From assembly GCA_905200545.1 (NCBI GenBank), contig CAJKKQ010000001.1, forward strand, positions 62,001 through 126,000: DNA of 64,000 bases. The letters are read 5' to 3'. Both the position numbers and the translations under genes were made by a program. Position 1 is the first letter of the stretch; each line of letters begins with the position of its first letter. The notes under the pieces are model-generated. The model was not told the origin of the DNA and searched no databases. It saw only the letters and a program-made list of their open reading frames with translations. This document shows, piece after piece, positions 1-8,430 of the stretch. The DNA is from an uncultured Oscillibacter sp. (lineage in GTDB: Bacteria > Bacillota > Clostridia > Oscillospirales > Oscillospiraceae).

Positions 1-250
1 TCAAACAAAGCTCCTTCAAAAGATGAATACTGCAATTTTCACTTTTTCTATATTGGGCAGGATCAAATATCTTTGCAATATCCAATAGTAATTGCTGCTC
101 TACCGCATCTTTGGATGTACTTAAAAGATTATTTTGCAAGTCTTCACAGTACTCATTAAGGACTTTAAGTGCTGCGATATATTCTCTTATTCTTGTTAAG
201 AAAGCAGTAATCCCATACCAGACAATCTGTGCTTGACTAAATTCAGTCAC
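1..250 (-). CDS. AbiU2/HEPN-like hypothetical protein, partial
   Basis: An open frame of 83 codons starts at a GTG at 250 and runs off the left edge. The GTG is preceded by AGGGGA at good spacing; the nearby ATG frames close at once, which decides the start. The visible part is helical and charged. It ends with a segment (FDPAQYRKSENCSIHLL) that resembles the region after the first helices of AbiU2-type HEPN proteins, where a DP...ENLSI-like motif is usual. That family includes RNase-like abortive-infection and toxin proteins. The position, last in a run of defence genes on the same strand, fits. The match is from memory of the family pattern and the C-terminal half is not visible, so the function is tentative. 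Confidence 0.45.
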   Translation of the reverse strand, partial: MTEFSQAQIVWYGITAFLTRIREYIAALKVLNEYCEDLQNNLLSTSKDAVEQQLLLDIAKIFDPAQYRKSENCSIHLLKELCL

Positions 251-411
251 AACTATCCCCTCATTGCCATGTCAAAGTTTCCAAATAGATTGAGCTAGAT
301 CCGCAAATAGTTTTTTAATGCTGGGTGAACTCAGGCCAGTAGCATCTCCCAGCATAAATCATATCTTTTTGTATATTGCAGAAGACTTAAAATCTACAAT
401 ATTACTGTATC

Positions 412-441
412 AAGTTTTTTAGTATTTCCAGTCTATCACGG
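412..441. repeat. Copy of hsdS 3'-end sequence (direct repeat A)
   Basis: This stretch matches 3205-3235 at nearly every base; the core at 421-438 is identical to 3216-3233 except for one base. On the minus strand the short frame reads DRLEILKNLIQ then stop, which parallels the HsdS C-terminal DKLEILKKALMQQ. It looks like the tail of a second hsdS copy left immediately downstream of the 287-residue gene. Confidence 0.6.
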
Positions 442-1299
442 AACTGGAAACATCCTGATTTTCACATGAGATTGACGTTCATAGGCCACAAAAAAGCCAT
501 TTTCGACGATTAGTTCATAATCCAGTTCAGCAGGCGGCTTTATTCCCTTTTTGCGAATCAATTTCCTGATTTCAGCTTTCTTCTCTGTCAGATCCAACTG
601 GCATCCTGTTAGTCTGTTAAAAATCTTACCCGTAGTTCTTGCTGCTAGGCCACTGTCTCCCGATGCAACAACCCCCAGATTCGTTGGGAACAATGATCCT
701 TCTCGGAATGGGATCAGGGCAACAGACCCTTTCAGTAACTCGTGGACCCCTTCGTCAGGGATGGGAAGTGTTGCCTTGACACCAGGTCTATAAATCAGCA
801 AATGGGGCCAGTTATCATAAATAATATCGAACAGTCCTCGGTCAAACCACGCCGCACCTTTTGGGTGGGGCCGCACATCAATAAAATGTACGACTTGTCC
901 CTTTGGCTGGAAAAACAGCAGGTTGGGATTCGTGTACCGTTCCGACGTCTTTTCCAAGTGCAGATGGTAGATGTTCCAGTTCTTCAAAAGAAAATCCGAT
1001 TTTCTCACAGAAATGGCACGAATATCCCGGCTCATATAAGGTGTAATCGGTTGGCATGTCATAAGCCGGTTCACAATATCACGGATTGCCGCCTGTTCTT
1101 CACTAGTCAGAAGCGGAAGTTTCTTCCAAAGCTCTCTTGAAAATACCGATATATAGGGCACGCTGGAATTGAACCAGCGATGATGGATCTCCAGATATTT
1201 CATGCAGATCTGGTAGTCATCCCACTCCTTTGGCACCCAGATGCCCTCCTTAAGTAATTCCTGTTTTGAGATTTCTGCGAGATCGTGTTTAAAGTCCAT
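436..1299 (-). CDS. Conserved hypothetical protein, defence-locus cargo
   Basis: A 287-residue soluble protein with no signal peptide or membrane segment. The most distinctive part is WNIYHLHL at residues 108-115 followed by an aromatic-rich stretch (LLFFQ near 127) and DNWPHLL at 162-168. I recall this HLHL...NWP layout from uncharacterised bacterial proteins of similar size, but I cannot name the family with certainty. Clustered histidines could form a metal or catalytic site; that is inference. It lies downstream of the AbiH gene on the same strand, separated by about 140 bases, and is as AT-rich as its neighbours. Its stop codon abuts the hsdS-tail repeat. A role in phage defence is suggested only by its neighbours. 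Confidence 0.6.
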   Translation of the reverse strand: MDFKHDLAEISKQELLKEGIWVPKEWDDYQICMKYLEIHHRWFNSSVPYISVFSRELWKKLPLLTSEEQAAIRDIVNRLMTCQPITPYMSRDIRAISVRKSDFLLKNWNIYHLHLEKTSERYTNPNLLFFQPKGQVVHFIDVRPHPKGAAWFDRGLFDIIYDNWPHLLIYRPGVKATLPIPDEGVHELLKGSVALIPFREGSLFPTNLGVVASGDSGLAARTTGKIFNRLTGCQLDLTEKKAEIRKLIRKKGIKPPAELDYELIVENGFFVAYERQSHVKIRMFPVP

Positions 1300-1439
1300 A
1301 GATTTATCTCAATATTTTGTAAAAGCATTCTATAACTATGCATAGAGGAAACATAAATTGTATATATTTACACCATACGTATCCCCCTGTCAGAATCTGC
1401 CCTTTCAAAATAGCCTAAATGAACAGCCCTTCGCTCCCT

Positions 1440-2468
1440 TTAAGTAGCCGCAATGTTTGAAATATCCGCAAATATATTTTCGCCCGTTATATGTATGCGG
1501 TTCTCTATAGAGCTTTTCTTTGCTTGATTGAGAGTCGAGTGCCTAGTAAACTCTTTTCTTTGTTCCCGCTCGAACACCTGATATTCAGTCGAAATAACAC
1601 CTTTTCGCGGTGGTTTATGCTTTTGCAAAATTAAATGATGCATATTAGAGGAGTCAAGCCAAGCGCATATGCGATCCCACCATAGATTGTCAGTTTCGCC
1701 AATAGACATTCCATAAACGTATATAATTTGGCTCTCACTTATTAGTTTTGCTGCTTCTTCATCAGTGTACTCTTGATATGATGCGTTTGCGTTTCTTTTT
1801 ATCAACATATTTTTATATATGTCGCCATTCTCACAATCGAACAAGTCCAGGTTATCTATTTGGCTCTCGTCATTTACCCCAAACACCATCTCTGTTTCAA
1901 CGGTACCATGAACATGACAGATCCGCCCCAGGGTATGATTTAAGGTTATACTTCCATTCTTATGCATTCCAACATAACTAGATTTCTTCTTAACGAGAGC
2001 AATACACTCATCGAGAGTCCGTGTATAATTATAGCAGATAAACCGGAATGATATCCCTTCAGAAATATACTTTTGATAGATTGTATTTAATACATTTTTC
2101 TCTTGAGTTGGAAAACTTTGAATAAGATTGTTCAAATGAGAAAATGCCTTGACAATGGCTTCCTCGCTTGAAGCATATTCAATGCGTGATTCCTGCTTCT
2201 TCAAATAAGCTGCTAACTGATTGCAAAAATCTATCTGGCACTCGGAAAAGGCCTTTCCTTGTCCAGATCTGAGCTCACCCGTATAGTGTCCAAGTGCAAG
2301 TTCTGCTGCGGACCATAGTTCCTGGTTTTCTTTAATATGTCTCCGGAAATCCGCTAATATGTTGTTATCTGCTTTCAAATTTTTGTAGTCTTTAACAAAA
2401 TCAGAGTATGTAGTATTTAGCCCGAGATTTCTATCAAAACCATTCCCAATTAAAAATGTGATATTCAT
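1440..2468 (-). CDS. AbiH family abortive-infection protein
   Basis: A 342-residue protein of the AbiH family, known from lactococcal plasmid phage-abortive-infection systems; the molecular mechanism is not settled. The sequence opens with the hallmark IGNGFDRNLGL at residues 7-17, then YSDF. In the middle are YNYTRTLDE and HVHGT, and near the C-terminus VYGMSIGETDNLWW. These N-, middle and C-terminal blocks occur in the family order. The length fits. The gene is AT-rich compared with hsdM and starts about 95 bases beyond the hsdR remnant, so it is probably transferred cargo. An AGAGAG stretch sits before the ATG. Confidence 0.85.
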   Translation of the reverse strand: MNITFLIGNGFDRNLGLNTTYSDFVKDYKNLKADNNILADFRRHIKENQELWSAAELALGHYTGELRSGQGKAFSECQIDFCNQLAAYLKKQESRIEYASSEEAIVKAFSHLNNLIQSFPTQEKNVLNTIYQKYISEGISFRFICYNYTRTLDECIALVKKKSSYVGMHKNGSITLNHTLGRICHVHGTVETEMVFGVNDESQIDNLDLFDCENGDIYKNMLIKRNANASYQEYTDEEAAKLISESQIIYVYGMSIGETDNLWWDRICAWLDSSNMHHLILQKHKPPRKGVISTEYQVFEREQRKEFTRHSTLNQAKKSSIENRIHITGENIFADISNIAAT

Positions 2469-2563
2469 ATCTCTCTAATCACCAGTCGTTCTTTATACTT
2501 TTGATATTACGCAAAAGCGCTCCTTGAACTATTCGCTCTTCATGTATAGCATCACTAAATTGA

Positions 2564-2653
2564 TTATATTATAATATACTCTCCCACCGCGACGGCTGCC
2601 TCTCCAAAGGCGGTGAATTGCGGGTCGGAGAAGAGGAAATCAAAGTTGGTCAT
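2564..2653 (-). pseudogene. Truncated 5' end of an hsdR-like gene
   Basis: An ATG at 2653 with a good GAGGTGA ribosome site opens a 29-codon frame beginning MTNFDFLFSDPQFTAFGEAA, then ending in IIIstop within an AT-rich tract (2564-2580). The first 22 or so residues resemble the N-terminus of DUF4145-containing type I restriction R subunits and helicases, as I remember them. It sits directly after hsdM, hsdS and the small membrane gene, where hsdR normally follows. The base composition switches abruptly from GC-rich to AT-rich at the break. I read it as hsdR cut off by insertion of the AbiH cargo. Confidence 0.6.
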
Positions 2654-2722
2654 GTGGGTTCACCTCACATTTAAACTTAACAGACTCAAATTAAAATCGC
2701 AATTGGTGGTGGGTAAATTTTG

Positions 2723-3169
2723 TCACTTGTCTGTTGTTCTAAATATAATCGGTGGTTTATTTTCCATATCATTAACATTTACTTTTTGATCTGCGTTGTA
2801 TCTAAGTTTCGCTACGACTCCAGATAGTAACAGTTCAAATACTATGATTAAAAATGTTACAAACACAACAAGAATAAAAATGTAACAATTAGAACGAGTG
2901 GAATCTTCAGCAAAAATAGCTGCGCCATACCCAATCACTAAATTCAAAAATGCAGCTATATTTATGTAAACTTTTTTGGCATTCTTTTGTAAATCTTTTT
3001 TTGAAATAACCGTTGTGTTATCGAATCCAACAATCGGAATGCCATCATTTTCAATTGACATACTCTTTATTTTTTTATCAATCTTCCATAGGCTCCATAG
3101 CAATAGAATTACTGCTCCTGCAAGTTGAAATGCAAAAGAAGCAACAACAACTGCTGTATCCAAATCCAA
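2723..3169 (-). CDS. Small membrane protein in the type I R-M operon
   Basis: A 148-residue protein I do not recognise. It has three hydrophobic segments, roughly residues 5-26, 68-87 and 94-118, with a soluble stretch of about 40 residues between the first two and a polar C-terminal tail. It begins 12 bases after the hsdS stop and ends 69 bases before the hsdR-like remnant, so it is inserted between S and R genes. It is AT-rich. Small membrane proteins in defence islands can be effectors or immunity partners; nothing in the sequence decides this. Confidence 0.6.
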   Translation of the reverse strand: MDLDTAVVVASFAFQLAGAVILLLWSLWKIDKKIKSMSIENDGIPIVGFDNTTVISKKDLQKNAKKVYINIAAFLNLVIGYGAAIFAEDSTRSNCYIFILVVFVTFLIIVFELLLSGVVAKLRYNADQKVNVNDMENKPPIIFRTTDK

Positions 3170-3181
3170 TTCTAATTCACC

Positions 3182-4330
3182 TCACCCAAAATATTGCTGC
3201 ATTAGAGCTTTTTTCAGTATTTCCAGTTTATCAAGGCTCTGTTGAATCGTCGATTTTGACTTGCTTACTCGTCCCATAAAGTCTATAAACTGTTCTTGCA
3301 TATGTACTGGGAGCAAGGGCACCGTAAGTGCCGATACAATAGGCACATTTAGATTCATCATGGTAACTCCAACGGCCTTGTCTTCAATAATTTTTTTATA
3401 TGCTGGGTTTGAAATAATACTTTGCAGAAAATACGGTTTCATTCGAGCATTTGGTCGAATAATCATACTGCCAGTTCCGCACAACAATCCTTCTTGATGT
3501 ACAACTGCGCAGCGCCCCATTTCGCCCCGACGCCCAAGGACAATGTCATCTATTTTCAGTTGATATGCAGATAGCTCATCATATTTTTTATCCGAAACAG
3601 TCAACTTCTCGTCGATGCAAATCTGCCCCTCAATAATATGGGATGGATTTACTAAAGCATGTCCTCCAGTAATATAATCTTCTTGGTGAAGTAAAGATCC
3701 AAATGGTCCAATCCGTATTTCAGCTATGTCTCCAAGTGTAACCATCGGCCAGTTTTTTTCATTGCTGACTGGATCCCCAAACATCTCCACAAACCGGGAT
3801 TTGACCAGCAGGTCCAACTTGTCCAGCTGCGCCCGGCGCCTGGCGATCAGGTCGCTGACCTTGTCCAGCGTGGCAGTAATGCGGCGTTGTTCCTCCAGCG
3901 GGGGAAGTGGGATAGTGCATTCCTTTACAATGGCAGCGGTCACTGCCGGATAACTTGCCCCAGTTGCTTGAACAATCATCTTTTCAATAAAAGCAGGTGA
4001 TTGGCAAAAGTAAAACACATATTTGTTATCAGCATTAGGCAAGCACCGCAATACACAATATCCCGTCGATGCAACCAAGGTATTATCGGTATTTTTAGTG
4101 ACTAAAGCAACCGCATTTAAGTTTGGGCGAACTGTCGAAACAAGAATATCTCCCGGAAATACCAATTGTTTTGCTCTGCTTGGTGCGTCCACAATTGACA
4201 TACTCTGTATTTGTGTAATTTCTTTGCGTTGATTATCAACAGAAGAAATATCAATATAGTCGATATTTCCTTTATAGGTCGGCTTAATTGTATCTATCCT
4301 TTTTTCGCAAATATCCCCCAATCTCGCCAT
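3182..4330 (-). CDS. hsdS: Type I restriction-modification specificity subunit HsdS
   Basis: This subunit recognises the bipartite DNA target for the HsdM methylase and, where present, HsdR. The 382-residue protein has two target-recognition domains (about 1-140 and 195-335), each followed by a conserved helical repeat. The first repeat starts IPLPPLEEQRRI and continues into a DKLD helix; the second starts VPLLPVHMQEQF and ends KLEILKKALMQQYFG. The ATG at 4330 overlaps the hsdM stop (TGATG) and has GGAGGAG eight bases upstream, which decides the start. The recognition domains are AT-richer than hsdM, as is usual for exchangeable specificity modules. The target cannot be predicted by eye. Confidence 0.93.
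   Translation of the reverse strand: MARLGDICEKRIDTIKPTYKGNIDYIDISSVDNQRKEITQIQSMSIVDAPSRAKQLVFPGDILVSTVRPNLNAVALVTKNTDNTLVASTGYCVLRCLPNADNKYVFYFCQSPAFIEKMIVQATGASYPAVTAAIVKECTIPLPPLEEQRRITATLDKVSDLIARRRAQLDKLDLLVKSRFVEMFGDPVSNEKNWPMVTLGDIAEIRIGPFGSLLHQEDYITGGHALVNPSHIIEGQICIDEKLTVSDKKYDELSAYQLKIDDIVLGRRGEMGRCAVVHQEGLLCGTGSMIIRPNARMKPYFLQSIISNPAYKKIIEDKAVGVTMMNLNVPIVSALTVPLLPVHMQEQFIDFMGRVSKSKSTIQQSLDKLEILKKALMQQYFG
3205..3235. repeat. Direct repeat B, within the 3' end of hsdS
   Basis: Second copy of the sequence at 412-441; it encodes the final helix of HsdS. The two copies bracket the membrane gene, hsdR remnant, AbiH gene and 287-residue gene. Confidence 0.6.
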
Positions 4331-5826
4331 CAAACCATCTCCTCCAACTCTGCCAATCCCTTGGTGATTTCCTTCTCCATCTCCTTGAGGTCGGCCAGGA
4401 TCTCCTGGGTGGAGGGGTACTCCACGGGGACATATTCCACCTTCTTGTACTTGTTGATGGAGAGATCATAGCCGTTTGCGGCGATCTCCTCCTTGGGCAC
4501 CAGGAAGGACTGCTCGGTGCGCTGCCGGTCCTTCTCCCCCTCCCGGTTATGGAACCGCTTGACGATGTCGGGAATGTCGTTCTCCGTCACTTCCGTGCGC
4601 TTGTCGTCCAGGGAAAAGCCGTCGGCCTTCATGTCGTAAAACCACACGTCGTCCGTGCCGCCGTGGCCCGTCTTGGTGAACACCAGCACCGCCGTAGACA
4701 CCCCGGCGTAAGGCTTGAACACTCCGGAGGGCATGGAGATCACCGCCTCCAGTCTATTTGCCTCCACGATCTCTTTGCGGATGTCCTTGTGGGCCTTGGA
4801 AGAGCCGAACAGCACGCCGTCGGGCACGATGCAGGCGCACCGGCCGCCTACCTTCAGCATCCGCAGAAAGAGGGCCAGGAACAGCAGCTCCGTCTTTTTC
4901 GTCTTGCACACTTTCAGCAGGTCCGTGGACACGATGTCCGCGTCCAGGCTCCCCTTGAAGGGGGGATTTGCCAGGATAAGGGTATACTTCTCCCGGTCGG
5001 TGTTCTGGTCAGAGAGGCTGTCCCGATACTCGATGTAGGGGTTTTCAATGCCGTGGGTCATCATGTTCATAGCTCCGATGCGCAGCATGGTACGATCCAT
5101 GTCGTAGCCGTGGAACATGTGGTTCATGTAGTGATCCTTCTTCACCCGGTCGTAGAAGATCTCCTTCTTGCGGTTTTCCTTGAGGTACTCGCCGGCGGAC
5201 ACCAGGAATCCGCCGGTGCCGCAGGCCGGGTCGCAGATCACATCGTCCGCCTGGGGGGCCATCATATCCACCATCATGCGGATGATATGCCGGGGTGTGC
5301 GGAACTGGCCGTTGACCCCGGCGGTGGCGATCTTGGAAAGCAGATACTCGTAGATGTCGCCCCGGACATCGGTATCGTGGAGCTTGTCCGCCTGGTCGTA
5401 GATCTCGTCCATGGCTGTGACGATCTTATCCAGCATCAGCGGCGTGGGAATCTTGAAAATGGCGTCCCCCATGTACTTGGCATAGGCGCTGTCCTTATCG
5501 GCATGGAGGTTCTTGATGAAGGGGAATACCCACTCCTGCATGACGGAGTACATCTGTCCGGCGGGGAAGTCGTGGAACACCGACCACTTGAGCTGATTGC
5601 CTGGGATAGTACGCTCCCCCACCTGCACCTCGCCGGCAAACATGCTCTTATGGGGCAGGCCCAGCATGGCGCTCTCCTTGGCCCGCTGGTTGTCAACGGC
5701 GTCCAAGTCGTGGATAAACATGAGGTAGGTCATCTGCTCCACCACGTCCAAGGGGTTGGTAATACCGCCGGTCCAGAAGGTCTCCCAGAGGCGGTCGATT
5801 TTATTCTTCAGTTCGCCTGTGATCAT
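4330..5826 (-). CDS. hsdM: Type I restriction-modification DNA methyltransferase HsdM
   Basis: N6-adenine DNA methyltransferase of a type I system, acting with HsdS. From the ATG at 5826 the protein has 498 residues. It has an N-terminal helical HsdM domain, the AdoMet motif I DPACGTGGF at 199-207, the catalytic NPPF at 287-290, and a charged C-terminal helix for HsdS contact. An AAGGAG site lies eight bases before this ATG and the fic stop is just upstream at 5831; an ATG at 5856 inside fic is a weaker start. It is the GC-rich backbone gene of the locus. Both catalytic motifs are intact, so it probably methylates even if restriction is lost. Confidence 0.95.
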   Translation of the reverse strand: MITGELKNKIDRLWETFWTGGITNPLDVVEQMTYLMFIHDLDAVDNQRAKESAMLGLPHKSMFAGEVQVGERTIPGNQLKWSVFHDFPAGQMYSVMQEWVFPFIKNLHADKDSAYAKYMGDAIFKIPTPLMLDKIVTAMDEIYDQADKLHDTDVRGDIYEYLLSKIATAGVNGQFRTPRHIIRMMVDMMAPQADDVICDPACGTGGFLVSAGEYLKENRKKEIFYDRVKKDHYMNHMFHGYDMDRTMLRIGAMNMMTHGIENPYIEYRDSLSDQNTDREKYTLILANPPFKGSLDADIVSTDLLKVCKTKKTELLFLALFLRMLKVGGRCACIVPDGVLFGSSKAHKDIRKEIVEANRLEAVISMPSGVFKPYAGVSTAVLVFTKTGHGGTDDVWFYDMKADGFSLDDKRTEVTENDIPDIVKRFHNREGEKDRQRTEQSFLVPKEEIAANGYDLSINKYKKVEYVPVEYPSTQEILADLKEMEKEITKGLAELEEMV

Positions 5827-5830
5827 TCTC

Positions 5831-6889
5831 TTACTCCTTTTCTCGGTTCCAGACATAGGCGGTATAGCGCCCGCCGCTGAGTTTCAGAATTTCCCCGCTC
5901 TTTTGTAGGTCGGCCAGCGTGCGCTGCACGGTGATCTGGCTGATGTCAGGGCATTGTTCCAGAATCTCCGCCTTAGTGATCTTCCCAAGAGTGCCCTTGA
6001 TAATCTCACGGATACGATCCGGCTTACTCATGCCGCTGACAACCAGGGCCTGCACCCGGCTGGAAAAATCCCGGTAAGCCGCTGCCACCACGCCCAGGGT
6101 ATAGCGAGCGAAAGGTGCGTAGTCGTTAGCTCCCTCGAGCCACCCCTGAGAGCTCTGTTGGAGGGTCTTATAGTAGGTCTCCTTACTCCCCTCGATGAGC
6201 TTTTCAATGCTGATATATTTGCCTACGATATAGCCTGCCCGATAGAGTAACAGCAATGTCAGCAGTCGGCTCATGCGGCCGTTCCCGTCGTTAAAGGGAT
6301 GGATGCAGAGAAAGTCCAGAATGAACATCGGGATCAGCAGCAGGGGATCCATCTCACCCTTTCCCACGGCCTCCTCATAGGCTCGGCAGAGGCTGTCTAC
6401 CGCCTCCGGAGTCTCCCCAGCCGGGAGGGGTTGGAAGCGAACCGATTTGTTTCCCTGGGTATCTGTCTCAGCGATCACGTTGTCTGCTGTTTTGTAAGTC
6501 CCGCCGTAGGATGCACCGCTGAATTTATAGAGGTCCCGGTGAAGCTGCAAAATCAAGGAGGATTTTGGAGGGATATAGTCAAAGCTCTCATGGATAGTGG
6601 CCAGCACGTCCCGGTAACCGGCGATCTCCTGCTCGTTCCGGGTGCGGGGTGTGGTCTTGTCCTGCACCAGCTTTTTCAGGCGCTCATCTGAGGTGTAAAT
6701 GCCCTCGATTTTATTGGAAGCCTCGGTGCTCTGGATCTTGGCGATCTCCACCAGCTTGGTCAGAGTATCAGCCTTGGATTCGATAAACAGGGCCTGCTCT
6801 CCCTTGTATTCATGAATCTGCGTCAGCAGGGCCACGATATCCGGGGTGAGCAATTTCTCATAGGCTCTGGTAAAATCATAGATGCGCAT
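5831..6889 (-). CDS. Fic family protein with C-terminal winged-helix domain
   Basis: Fic proteins transfer AMP or similar groups onto target proteins. This 352-residue protein has the full active-site motif HPFNDGNGRMSR at 197-208. It also has an N-terminal inhibitory helix matching (S/T)xxxE(G/N): Ser58...Glu62-Gly63. That is the class II arrangement, normally autoinhibited. Residues about 285-345 form a predicted winged helix (ITKAEILEQCPDISQITVQ), suggesting DNA binding. It is first in the fic-hsdM-hsdS operon and ends four bases before the hsdM start. A long AT-rich inverted repeat lies about 70 bases upstream and could be its own operator. The target of AMPylation is unknown. Confidence 0.92.
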   Translation of the reverse strand: MRIYDFTRAYEKLLTPDIVALLTQIHEYKGEQALFIESKADTLTKLVEIAKIQSTEASNKIEGIYTSDERLKKLVQDKTTPRTRNEQEIAGYRDVLATIHESFDYIPPKSSLILQLHRDLYKFSGASYGGTYKTADNVIAETDTQGNKSVRFQPLPAGETPEAVDSLCRAYEEAVGKGEMDPLLLIPMFILDFLCIHPFNDGNGRMSRLLTLLLLYRAGYIVGKYISIEKLIEGSKETYYKTLQQSSQGWLEGANDYAPFARYTLGVVAAAYRDFSSRVQALVVSGMSKPDRIREIIKGTLGKITKAEILEQCPDISQITVQRTLADLQKSGEILKLSGGRYTAYVWNREKE

Positions 6890-6961
6890 AGCGATTCCTC
6901 AAATAATTAATTTTATCATTTTTCCTTCTATGATATTGTAAAAGCGTATCAGTCAGCTCTT

Positions 6962-7021
6962 TCATTGTCAAGTTTATTTATATCATATTGAAAAAAATGA
7001 TATAAATAAACTTGACAATGA
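6962..7021. repeat. Perfect 25-bp inverted repeat upstream of fic
   Basis: The arms 6962-6986 and 6997-7021 are exact reverse complements, separated by a 10-base A-rich loop. The arms are AT-rich and each carries an outward-facing TTGACA (minus strand 6971-6966, plus strand 7012-7017). There is no GC-rich stem plus T-run, so it is not a normal terminator. A regulator site for the operon, or a cruciform-forming element, is more likely. Confidence 0.8.
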
Positions 7022-7065
7022 GTAAAATAGCCGCGTTTTTGGGGAGAACACTTTAATTAGTTTTT

Positions 7066-7110
7066 AAAAGAAGGCAGCTACCAAGAATTGTTTGGTAGCT
7101 GCCTTCTTTT
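7066..7110. terminator. Strong bidirectional hairpin terminator
   Basis: Arms 7066-7084 and 7092-7110 pair along 19 bases around a 7-base loop and end in a T-run on the plus strand and A/T-rich sequence on the minus side. No gene ends next to it on either strand; it may insulate the two divergent operons or be left from a lost gene. Confidence 0.75.
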
Positions 7111-7309
7111 TACTCTTTCGCCGACAGAAAGGTTCCTATATTCTTTACTGCGGCGCAAATTCTGAGTGTTTCAAGTCTGGGATAATCCCGTCTTTTTGTC
7201 CATCAAATTTCACCTCATCAAAGGTCAACCTTGTTACTTTTTTTGCATTTTAGTCAAATTGTGTAAGTAACCTGTCAAATATTGTCGAGAAAAAAATCAC
7301 GTCGCTTTA

Positions 7310-7315
7310 TATAAT
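7310..7315 (+). promoter_or_regulatory. Possible -10 box of the sugar ABC operon
   Basis: A perfect TATAAT lies 33 bases before the ATPase start. The nearest -35-like sequence (TTGTCG at 7282) is too far away, at 22 bases, so the promoter may be activator dependent, for example on the AraC protein encoded at the end of the operon. Confidence 0.35.
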
Positions 7316-7347
7316 GGGACAAACACTATTGAAAGGGGCCGCATAAA

Positions 7348-8430
7348 ATGGATGTCCAAGTAAAAAACCTCACAAAGCAGTTCGGTAAGACTACGGCGGT
7401 CAATCAAATCAATGTCGTATTCAAGGATGGAAAACTGACGGGTCTGCTTGGACCCAGCGGATGCGGAAAGTCCACGACACTCTATATGATTGCCGGCCTG
7501 GAGAGCGCAACAGATGGACAGATTCTGTTTGGAGGCAGGGATGTCACCACATTAATGCCGGAAAAGCGCAATATCGGGCTGGTGTTTCAAAACTATGCGC
7601 TGTATCCCCATATGACGGTTCGAGACAATATTGTTTTTCCGCTATCCAACATGAAAGATCCTGAAACTGGCAAGAAATACACTCGTGCCAAAAAAAATGC
7701 TGCGGCAGATGAAATCGCCAAGCTGGTCCAAATTGAGTCACTGATGGACCGCAAGCCCGGCCAACTCTCCGGCGGCCAGCAACAGCGGGTAGCTATCGCC
7801 CGGGCATTGATCAAGAAGCCGGATGTGTTGTTATTGGATGAGCCTCTCAGTAACCTCGATGCCCGCCTGCGCATGGAAATGCGAATGGAGATCCGCCGGA
7901 TTCAACAGGAATCCAAAGTGACCACCATTTTCGTGACCCATGACCAGGAAGAAGCCATGAGCATCACGGACGAAATCGTCTTGATGCGGCAGGGCGTGGT
8001 GCAACAGATTGCCGATCCCCATGAGATGTATCTCAATCCTTCCAACAGCTTTGTGGCGTCTTTCATGGGTAATCCTCCCATCTCTTATGTGGATGTCCAG
8101 ATTGATCAAGGCTGGGCAATTTTGAGTAATGGAGTCCGTATCCACTGTGGATCCGACTATTCCGGCCCTGCCAAACTGGGAATTCGCCCTGAGGCATGGT
8201 CACTCGGCGGGGATCTTGCCGTTACACTTACAGATGTAGAAATGCGCGGACAAGACCAGGTTGTCTCTTTCTTGCTGGCGGATCAGCCAATCCGCGCTAT
8301 CCTCAGCGCCGAGGAATATGTTCGTCCCGGCCAGGAAATTCGTGTACGGGTGTCGGAAAAGCGCTGCTATCTGTTTGACGCCGAGACGGGTGTCCGCCTG
8401 CAAGGGGGGCTGTGTTATGCGAAACAATAA
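7348..8430 (+). CDS. Sugar ABC transporter ATP-binding protein (MalK/UgpC type)
   Basis: Cytoplasmic ATPase that drives a carbohydrate importer. The 360-residue protein has Walker [10 protein letters not shown] at 35-43, a Q-loop ([13 protein letters not shown]), the signature [15 protein letters not shown], Walker B with [11 protein letters not shown] and an H-loop (VTHDQEEA). The C-terminal third is the OB-type regulatory domain of the MalK/UgpC subfamily, which can also bind regulators. The ATG follows AAAGGGG. It is first in an operon with two permeases and a lipoprotein. Finding the ATPase inside the operon is less common in Firmicutes, which often share one MsmK. Confidence 0.93.
   Translation: MDVQVKNLTKQFGKTTAVNQINVVFKDGKLTGLLGPSGCGKSTTLYMIAGLESATDGQILFGGRDVTTLMPEKRNIGLVFQNYALYPHMTVRDNIVFPLSNMKDPETGKKYTRAKKNAAADEIAKLVQIESLMDRKPGQLSGGQQQRVAIARALIKKPDVLLLDEPLSNLDARLRMEMRMEIRRIQQESKVTTIFVTHDQEEAMSITDEIVLMRQGVVQQIADPHEMYLNPSNSFVASFMGNPPISYVDVQIDQGWAILSNGVRIHCGSDYSGPAKLGIRPEAWSLGGDLAVTLTDVEMRGQDQVVSFLLADQPIRAILSAEEYVRPGQEIRVRVSEKRCYLFDAETGVRLQGGLCYAKQ

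Larger units (their letters stand above)
6890..7347. other. Divergent intergenic region without a gene
   Basis: It separates the minus-strand defence operon from the plus-strand sugar operon. It holds the 60-bp inverted repeat (6962-7021), a terminator-like hairpin (7066-7110) and a possible -10 box for the sugar operon. I see no coding frame worth naming. Confidence 0.6.

Noticed and set aside
4288-5880. A 530-codon plus-strand open frame
   Set aside because: Antisense shadow of hsdM; low-complexity His/Leu/Val-rich translation with no family features.
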